Source: JAHJFW01 sp038065635 (lineage in GTDB: Bacteria; Patescibacteriota; Patescibacteriia; 2-12-FULL-60-25). From it: DNA of 11,379 nucleotides. A model generated the notes under the pieces. That model made no database searches. It saw nothing but the letters and a program-made list of their open reading frames with translations, and was not told the origin of the DNA. The stretch spans positions 1 to 11,379 of the forward strand of contig JBBTQP010000022.1 of NCBI GenBank assembly GCA_038065635.1, given 5' to 3'. Positions 7,601 through 11,379 of this stretch are shown here, in pieces. The first letter of the stretch is position 1; the number at the start of each line of letters is the position of its first letter. Both the position numbers and the translations under genes were made by a program.

Positions 7601-7614
7601 AGACTATAGACTAT
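7601..7614. repeat. Tandem 7-bp duplication at the pheS start
   Basis: AGACTAT occurs twice in perfect tandem, 3 bp upstream of the pheS ATG. On the coding strand the pair reads ATAGTCTATAGTCT and contains the TATAGT that serves as the candidate -10 of pheS, so the repeat and the promoter overlap. Confidence 0.75.
7603..7608 (-). promoter_or_regulatory. Candidate pheS -10 element
   Basis: TATAGT (5 of 6 consensus) lies 5 nt before the pheS ATG, again placing the mRNA start at the start codon. The -35 position 17 bp upstream is poor (TTTATT). An alternative pairs GATAGT (7610-7615) with ATGACA (7632-7637), which is the edge of repeat A copy 2, at 16-bp spacing. I cannot choose between them from sequence alone. 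Confidence 0.4.
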
Positions 7615-7632
7615 CAGAAAAACAGAATAAAT

Positions 7633-7719
7633 GTCATCCCCGTGCAGACGGGGATCCAGAATATATTGTGAATAATTCCTTTTTATCTGGATTCCCCCGA
7701 TAGCCATCGGGGGAATGAC
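7633..7719. repeat. Double-hairpin palindromic repeat, family A copy 2
   Basis: This 87-bp element has the same frame as copy 1 (3918-3999): GTCATCCCC at one end, GGGAATGAC at the other, and the inner pair GGGGATCCAGA with TCTGGATTCCCCC. Hairpin stems are CCCCGT/ACGGGG on the left and the 11-bp ATTCCCCCGAT/ATCGGGGGAAT on the right. Stem bases differ from copy 1 but remain paired, so structure is conserved over sequence. It lies 10 bp past the rseP stop and ends 35 bp before the pheS start. Confidence 0.9.
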
Positions 7720-7729
7720 AATAAGTCCA

Positions 7730-8881
7730 TCACATCCCAACGAGACCTTTTGCGCCATCCAAGATCACTCCACCAAATTTGAATACGTCGCGCATTGTCA
7801 CCAAAAGAATCAAGGCGATCAGAATTATAAACGATACGTTGTGAATAGCGGCTTCGATTTGTTGATTCATTGCGCGTCGGCGAAGTTTTTCTATAAACAG
7901 AAAAAGAACGCGGCCGCCGTCGAGCGCCGGGATAGGCAAGAAATTTATCACGGCGAGATTTATTGAGAGGATTGCGGCGAATTGAAGGAGTGGGATAATT
8001 CCTTGTCGCGCGATCTGTCCGCTCAATACGGCGATGCCGACCGGACCGGAGACTTCCTCGACCGGAGCTTTGAACGACAGCAACTGTCGGAAGATATCGA
8101 TAAACGTCATGACGACAGCTTTCGTATAACCGATAGTAGCGATCGCTGCGACTTTCACTGCGATAAACGGCGGATATGAAACGCTTCCGACTTCCGCTAT
8201 TCCAACTCCGAGCGCAGGCCTTCCAACTTCTTTTACGAAATCTAGTGTCGCGACGAGATCTTTACTTTCACCGTTTCGCAAAATTGAAACCGTAAACGGA
8301 ACCGTCCCCTGTTCTCCGATAATGCTTCGCGCAAGATCCGACGACACCGGAACCGCACCGGCAATAGAGACTATTTTATCGCCTGGCAAAATTCCTGATT
8401 TAGACGCAGGAGAACCGGGCAACACCTGCGTGATCGTAATCGCGCGGCCCGTAATGTTGGCGCCGGACGGAAGATCCTCGATCACCGCTTGCGTTCCGGC
8501 GATAAATACGGTCGTGAACAAAACGAACGCTAAAATCCAGTTCATCGTAACGCCTGCGGCAAGAATAATAAATCTCTGCCAAACGGGTCGGACGTGAAAA
8601 GAATCCTTATCTTTAATCGCCGCTTGTTCGCCTTTAATTTTCACAAATCCTCCGAGCGGCAGCCAATTCAACGACCAGATCGTATTCGTATACTGCTCGC
8701 GATCCTTTCGTCCCACGATTTTCCATTTTCCTCCTTCTTTCACGAAACCGACAAGTCGCGGAGGAAATCCAAACCCGAACTCCTCGGCCTTTACACCGAG
8801 AGCGCGCGCCGAAAAATAGTGTCCGGCCTCATGAACAAGTACGAGCGCGGACAAGACGAGAAAAAAAATCAAAATGGACAT
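7730..8881 (-). CDS. rseP: RseP-type site-2 zinc metalloprotease (peptidase M50)
   Basis: This is an intramembrane protease that cleaves transmembrane substrates, in other bacteria anti-sigma factors or leftover signal peptides. It has 383 residues. The first membrane helix carries the zinc-binding HEAGH (H17, E18, H21), followed by the Gly-rich loop LPLGGFVKIKGE (75-86), a second helix with GVTMNWILAF (110-119), one PDZ domain (about 147-215, VLPGSPASKSGILPGDKI) and late helices with NFLPIPALDGGR (313-324), whose D321 is the third zinc ligand. The final hydrophobic helix is near 348-370. One PDZ domain rather than the two of E. coli RseP is common outside proteobacteria. No RseA-like substrate or partner gene is in the window. 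The ATG is the first possible start, since an in-frame TAG lies four codons upstream. No Shine-Dalgarno sequence is seen. Confidence 0.93.
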   Translation of the reverse strand: MSILIFFLVLSALVLVHEAGHYFSARALGVKAEEFGFGFPPRLVGFVKEGGKWKIVGRKDREQYTNTIWSLNWLPLGGFVKIKGEQAAIKDKDSFHVRPVWQRFIILAAGVTMNWILAFVLFTTVFIAGTQAVIEDLPSGANITGRAITITQVLPGSPASKSGILPGDKIVSIAGAVPVSSDLARSIIGEQGTVPFTVSILRNGESKDLVATLDFVKEVGRPALGVGIAEVGSVSYPPFIAVKVAAIATIGYTKAVVMTFIDIFRQLLSFKAPVEEVSGPVGIAVLSGQIARQGIIPLLQFAAILSINLAVINFLPIPALDGGRVLFLFIEKLRRRAMNQQIEAAIHNVSFIILIALILLVTMRDVFKFGGVILDGAKGLVGM

Positions 8882-8887
8882 GATGGA

Positions 8888-8916
8888 AGTCTAGCGGAAG
8901 AATTAATAATTGTCAT
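8888..8916 (-). promoter_or_regulatory. Candidate rseP promoter using a repeat edge as -35
   Basis: ATGACA (8911-8916, 5 of 6 to TTGACA) is separated by exactly 17 bp from TAGACT (8888-8893, 4 of 6 to TATAAT), and 6 nt later comes the rseP ATG. The ATGACA is the end of the leftmost unit of the repeat at 8912-9033. The transcript would be leaderless. Two hexamers at ideal spacing plus the correct distance to the start make this more than a chance match, but it is untested. Confidence 0.5.
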
Positions 8917-9033
8917 TGCGAGCGGAGACGGCATTATTGTCATTGCGAGCCACAGCAGGGGCGTGGCAATCTCATAGAAGGAAAGTATCACTCTTATTTA
9001 GATTGCCGCGTCGTTGCTACTCCTCGCAATGAC
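8912..9033. repeat. Palindromic repeat, family B, with duplicated left end
   Basis: The full element is 8939-9033 (95 bp): GTCATTGCGAG at one end is mirrored by CTCGCAATGAC at the other, and an inner GGCAATCT (8965-8972) is mirrored by AGATTGCC (9000-9007). The left arm also holds GCCAC/GTGGC. A second copy of the left end, GTCATTGCGAGC followed by 15 bp, precedes it at 8912-8938. The element ends 6 bp before the murI stop codon and starts about 30 bp before rseP, so it fills the murI-rseP gap. Confidence 0.88.
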
Positions 9034-9039
9034 GGAAAA

Positions 9040-9252
9040 TCACACAAGTTTCGCAAGAGAAAACGTCACGGGTCTACCAAGCCACCTCTCGGCAATTTTT
9101 TGCGACTGAACGGAAACATCGGTCATGAAGTAACTTTGCGATGAATGAGGCGTCCCCTGTCTTGATATTTTTTCCAACACACGACTCACGACCGCGACTC
9201 CCGAGTCTATTAATTTAACTCGCTTTCCCATGTAGCGTTGGATGAGCGCGGC
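9040..9252 (-). pseudogene. murI: murI C-terminal part in the shifted frame
   Basis: This stretch encodes the last 70 residues of glutamate racemase (AALIQRYMGKRVKLIDSG onward, with FMTDVSVQSQKIAERWLG) in a frame shifted by one base from the N-terminal part. MurI proteins normally continue from GCTHYPLL into exactly this sequence, so the two parts are one gene. The stop TGA is at 9040-9042. An ATG at 9363 could open this frame, but its first 37 codons are out-of-frame readings of the N-terminal gene and mean nothing. See the N-terminal entry for the break. Confidence 0.85.
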
Positions 9253-9827
9253 GCGAGAAGCGGATAGTGCGTGCATCCAAGAATCAAAGTATCTATGCGC
9301 TCGCGACGGAGCGGCGATAAATATCGGCGAACGATCCTTTTTGTTTCCGCGTCTTTCAGCCACCCCTCCTCGACAAGTGGGACGAAAAGAGGGCAGGCAG
9401 TGGAAAAAATTTCCAATGACAAATGACTAATGACGAAAGGTTGTTTACGGATGGATCTTTCGTATGCGCCGGATGCGATTGTAGCTCTGGTGCCGATTAC
9501 TCCGATTCTTCCTTTCGTGACTCTAATCGCTTCTTCTACGGCGGGTTGGATTACGTCGAAAATCTGTACGTTTAGAAATGACTCGCGAAGCGCGTCTCCT
9601 GCCGCGGAGCTCGCGGAATTGCACGCGATAATAATCGTTTCTGCACCATGATCCAAAAGGAACTTCACGTCTTCACTGGCGTAACGCTTGAGCGTGTCCG
9701 GACTTTTATTTCCGTATGGAGTTCGGGCGGTGTCACCCAAATATACGAATGAAGCATCCGGTGCGCGCTTCAACAACTCGCGAACGACCGAGAGTCCGCC
9801 TATGCCAGAATCGAAAATGCCAATCAT
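9210..9827 (-). CDS. murI: Glutamate racemase, N-terminal three quarters (frameshifted gene)
   Basis: MurI interconverts L- and D-glutamate for peptidoglycan. Recognisable are FDSGIGGLSV at the start (D6, S7), ARTPYGNKS, the first catalytic cysteine in IIACNSAS (C69) and the second in LGCTHYPLL (C185). Just after, near 9247-9256 in a GCGCCGCGC tract, the frame is lost and the protein ends in 11-12 unrelated residues. Restoring one base joins it to 9040-9252 and gives about 263 residues, the family's normal length. Either the gene is a recent pseudogene or the assembly lacks one base. I prefer the ATG at 9827 (MIGIFDSG) over that at 9839, because the extra codons come from the adjoining repeat and an AGGA lies 11 nt upstream of 9827. 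Residues VISHLSL (131-137) are encoded by a heptamer array. Confidence 0.9.
   Translation of the reverse strand: MIGIFDSGIGGLSVVRELLKRAPDASFVYLGDTARTPYGNKSPDTLKRYASEDVKFLLDHGAETIIIACNSASSAAGDALRESFLNVQIFDVIQPAVEEAIRVTKGRIGVIGTRATIASGAYERSIRKQPFVISHLSLEIFSTACPLFVPLVEEGWLKDAETKRIVRRYLSPLRRERIDTLILGCTHYPLLAPRSSNATWESELN
9414..9434. repeat. Three 7-bp units inside murI
   Basis: The plus strand reads CAATGAC, AAATGAC, TAATGAC. Three units make 21 bp, exactly seven codons, translated in murI as VISHLSL just before the conserved ACPLFVPLVEEG. The region between SGAY and ACPLFV is about five residues longer than in typical MurI proteins, consistent with an insertion. The units resemble the heptameric STRR repeats described in heterocystous cyanobacteria. 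Confidence 0.8.
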
Positions 9828-9834
9828 AAATAAT

Positions 9835-9935
9835 GTCATCCTGAGGGCAAATCGGAGTGGCCGAAGGATCTTCGAATTAGAACCGCTGCCGAGAGCATTT
9901 TAAATTGAAGATCCTTCGCCTCTGCTCAGGATGAC
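9835..9935. repeat. Palindromic repeat, family C, overlapping PMM and murI ends
   Basis: This 101-bp element has perfect outer arms GTCATCCTGAG (9835-9845) and CTCAGGATGAC (9925-9935), and a perfect inner pair CGAAGGATCTTC (9862-9873) and GAAGATCCTTCG (9907-9918). The right half (9903-9935) is translated as the last 11 codons of the phosphohexomutase, whose TAA lies at 9900-9902 in the central loop. The left arm contains the upstream ATG of murI (9839) and the AGGA that may act as ribosome binding site for the ATG at 9827. It forms the whole junction of the two genes. Confidence 0.92.
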
Positions 9936-11294
9936 ATTTGTTAATTCTTCCACCCTCTTCTTCGTTTCTTCCGGCGATCTCGTTTCAACATTCAGTCTAA
10001 CTAGTGGCTCCGTGTTTGACGCTCTTATGGAAAACCACCAGTCGCGTTTCGGACGTTCGGAATCGCGGAACTCGCGTCTGATGCCGTCGATCTCAATCAA
10101 CGCGCTTGCTTCCGGCGAGTAGATCTCACGAAGTCGCGCAATAACCGCGGCTGCATCATCCACTTTGAAATTGATTTCCTCCGAGTGATCGTATTCGGCA
10201 ATTTTCTGCCAAAGATTTGAGAGACTGTCGCCTTCGCGCGCCAATAGTCGTAGAAGATACAGAAGAACCAGGTCGCCTGATTCCACGAACCATAACGTGT
10301 GAAAATAATAGTGCATAGAAATCTCCCCGGCGAAAACCGCACCGAGATCACGCATTTGTCGCTTTATGTACGCATGACCGACGCGACACATTTTTGCGCG
10401 ACCTCCGGCGGCGGAGATTTCTTCCGGAACCGACCATGACGAACGAACGTCGTAGAGAACGAGGCCTCCGGGAAAAATCCGAATTATCTCTTTTGCGAGC
10501 AACGCGGTCACTATATCTCCCGCAACCGGAACGCCGCGATCGTCGATGAAACCGATGCGATCCGCGTCTCCGTCGAATGCCACGCCAAAATCGCAACCGT
10601 GTTCACGAACTGCGGCCGACAAATCCGCAAGCGTTTCTCGCTTGAGCGGATTCGCTTCGTGGTTTGGAAAATTTCCATCAGGTTCGAAAAATAATTTCAC
10701 CGTCTCGATCCACGGCAAACGAGACAGCAGTTCCGGCAAAATCGCGCCCGCCATTCCATTTCCTGCGTCAATCGCGATTTTCATTTTCGGCATGTTGGAC
10801 GGAAGAGCGGCGAGCTTGATGATATGATCCACGTATCGCGAAAGCGCCGCCGGATCATCCGTCACAGTCCCTTTTTGCGATGTCTCCGACAATCTCGCGT
10901 CTCGCTCAAACGACTCCTGCAAATCTTCCATACCAGCCCCCTGCCCTATCGGACTCGCATCACCGCGAACGATTTTGAATCCATTGTAAATACCGGGGTT
11001 GTGCGAGGCCGTTACCATCACCCCAAGATCCACGTTCCCCATGGATAATCCGACCGACACGTTGAACATTGGCGTGGAACAAAGACCGATGTGCACGACA
11101 CCGACGCCGCGCTCCGTCAGCTCTGCTACCAAGGCGGCCTCGATCTCGATCGAAGTTCGACGCATATCTCGCCCAACCAGCACTCGGCGCGGAGAATAAT
11201 TTTTTACCAACGCGCGAGCGAGACGACGCGCAAAAGTAGAGTCTATCTCTTCCGGAGATAGGCCACGGATATCGTAGGCATGGAAGACGGGCAT
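9900..11294 (-). CDS. Phosphomannomutase/phosphoglucomutase
   Basis: This alpha-D-phosphohexomutase interconverts hexose 1- and 6-phosphates, feeding nucleotide-sugar and envelope glycan synthesis. At 464 residues it has the usual length and four-domain order. Visible sites are YDIRG (7-11), the phosphoserine loop TASHNP with S97, the metal loop DGDADR (241-246), the sugar-specificity loop GEISMHYYF (323-331, with E324, S326 and H328 kept) and the phosphate-binding RASNTEPLVR (424-433). M327 replaces the usual Gly of GEMSGH. The GEMSGH-type loop is typical of dual PMM/PGM enzymes, but sugar preference cannot be read with certainty. The last 11 residues (VILSRGEGSSI) come entirely from the repeat at 9835-9935. 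No Shine-Dalgarno sequence precedes the ATG; TAACTT lies 7 nt upstream. Confidence 0.95.
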   Translation of the reverse strand: MPVFHAYDIRGLSPEEIDSTFARRLARALVKNYSPRRVLVGRDMRRTSIEIEAALVAELTERGVGVVHIGLCSTPMFNVSVGLSMGNVDLGVMVTASHNPGIYNGFKIVRGDASPIGQGAGMEDLQESFERDARLSETSQKGTVTDDPAALSRYVDHIIKLAALPSNMPKMKIAIDAGNGMAGAILPELLSRLPWIETVKLFFEPDGNFPNHEANPLKRETLADLSAAVREHGCDFGVAFDGDADRIGFIDDRGVPVAGDIVTALLAKEIIRIFPGGLVLYDVRSSWSVPEEISAAGGRAKMCRVGHAYIKRQMRDLGAVFAGEISMHYYFHTLWFVESGDLVLLYLLRLLAREGDSLSNLWQKIAEYDHSEEINFKVDDAAAVIARLREIYSPEASALIEIDGIRREFRDSERPKRDWWFSIRASNTEPLVRLNVETRSPEETKKRVEELTNVILSRGEGSSI

Positions 11295-11300
11295 AAGAGG

Positions 11301-11379
11301 AAAGTTAAAAGTCGAAAGTCTATAAAGTCCATAAAGTCATGGAAAAATACTCCTGGACTTTAAACTTTACAGACTTTAC
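11301..11379. repeat. AAAGTC tandem array with inverted copy, upstream of the phosphohexomutase
   Basis: Units AAAGTTA, AAAGTCG, AAAGTCT (7 bp each, 11301-11321) are followed by AAAGTC units at 9-bp period up to 11338. From 11352 to the window end the pattern returns inverted (GGACTTTAA, ACTTTAC, AGACTTTAC), so the segment is a large imperfect palindrome with tandem arms around a short centre at about 11343-11351. It starts 6 bp upstream of the ATG and includes the TAACTT that may serve as -10 of the gene, with TGGACT 18 bp further up. It may continue beyond the window. Confidence 0.8.

Noticed and set aside
9240..9260. Programmed -1 ribosomal frameshifting in murI
   Set aside because: No X-XXY-YYZ slippery heptamer is present in the tract and murI genes are not known to need frameshifting; a one-base deletion or sequencing error is simpler.

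Overview
The window reads as a piece of a bacterial chromosome. Every real gene lies on the minus strand, so transcription runs from high to low coordinates. In that order the genes are a phosphohexomutase (9900-11294), glutamate racemase murI (9827 down to 9040, broken by a one-base frameshift), an RseP-type site-2 metalloprotease (7730-8881), pheS (6536-7597), pheT (4007-6466), a small one-TM coiled-coil protein (3572-3871) and dnaE (3528 running off the left edge). The plus strand carries no gene I can defend. No rRNA, tRNA, CRISPR, transposase or phage gene is visible.

The organism is probably a member of the Candidate Phyla Radiation / Patescibacteria, perhaps Parcubacteria-like. This rests on the compact housekeeping content, the small TM protein beside aminoacyl-tRNA synthetase and polymerase genes, and the kind of dispersed repeats, not on any 16S or marker search. 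TGA is used as a normal stop (pheT, rseP), which argues against the UGA-Gly lineages Gracilibacteria and Absconditabacteria. Shine-Dalgarno sequences are nearly absent. Several genes instead have a -10-like hexamer 5 to 7 nt before the start codon, suggesting leaderless mRNAs.

The genes are ordinary: replication (dnaE), tRNA-Phe charging (pheS/pheT), peptidoglycan precursor supply (murI), sugar-phosphate isomerisation (PMM/PGM) and envelope proteolysis (rseP). They share orientation rather than a pathway, and most gaps hold a repeat, so several are probably transcribed separately.

The unusual layer is the repeats. Two architectures recur with unrelated sequences. (1) Arrays of 7-bp units: inside dnaE, inside pheT, inside murI, in the pheS-pheT gap, and just upstream of pheS and of the phosphohexomutase. 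(2) Palindromic elements of about 70-100 bp whose arms mostly contain hairpins of their own: two copies of one family (after pheT and after rseP), one after murI, one spanning the PMM/murI junction, and one inside the pheT reading frame. Intergenic palindromes lie 0-10 bp past a stop codon or contain it. In at least five places repeat DNA is translated in frame. One repeat edge appears to supply the -35 box of rseP, and another encodes exactly the last 11 residues of the phosphohexomutase.
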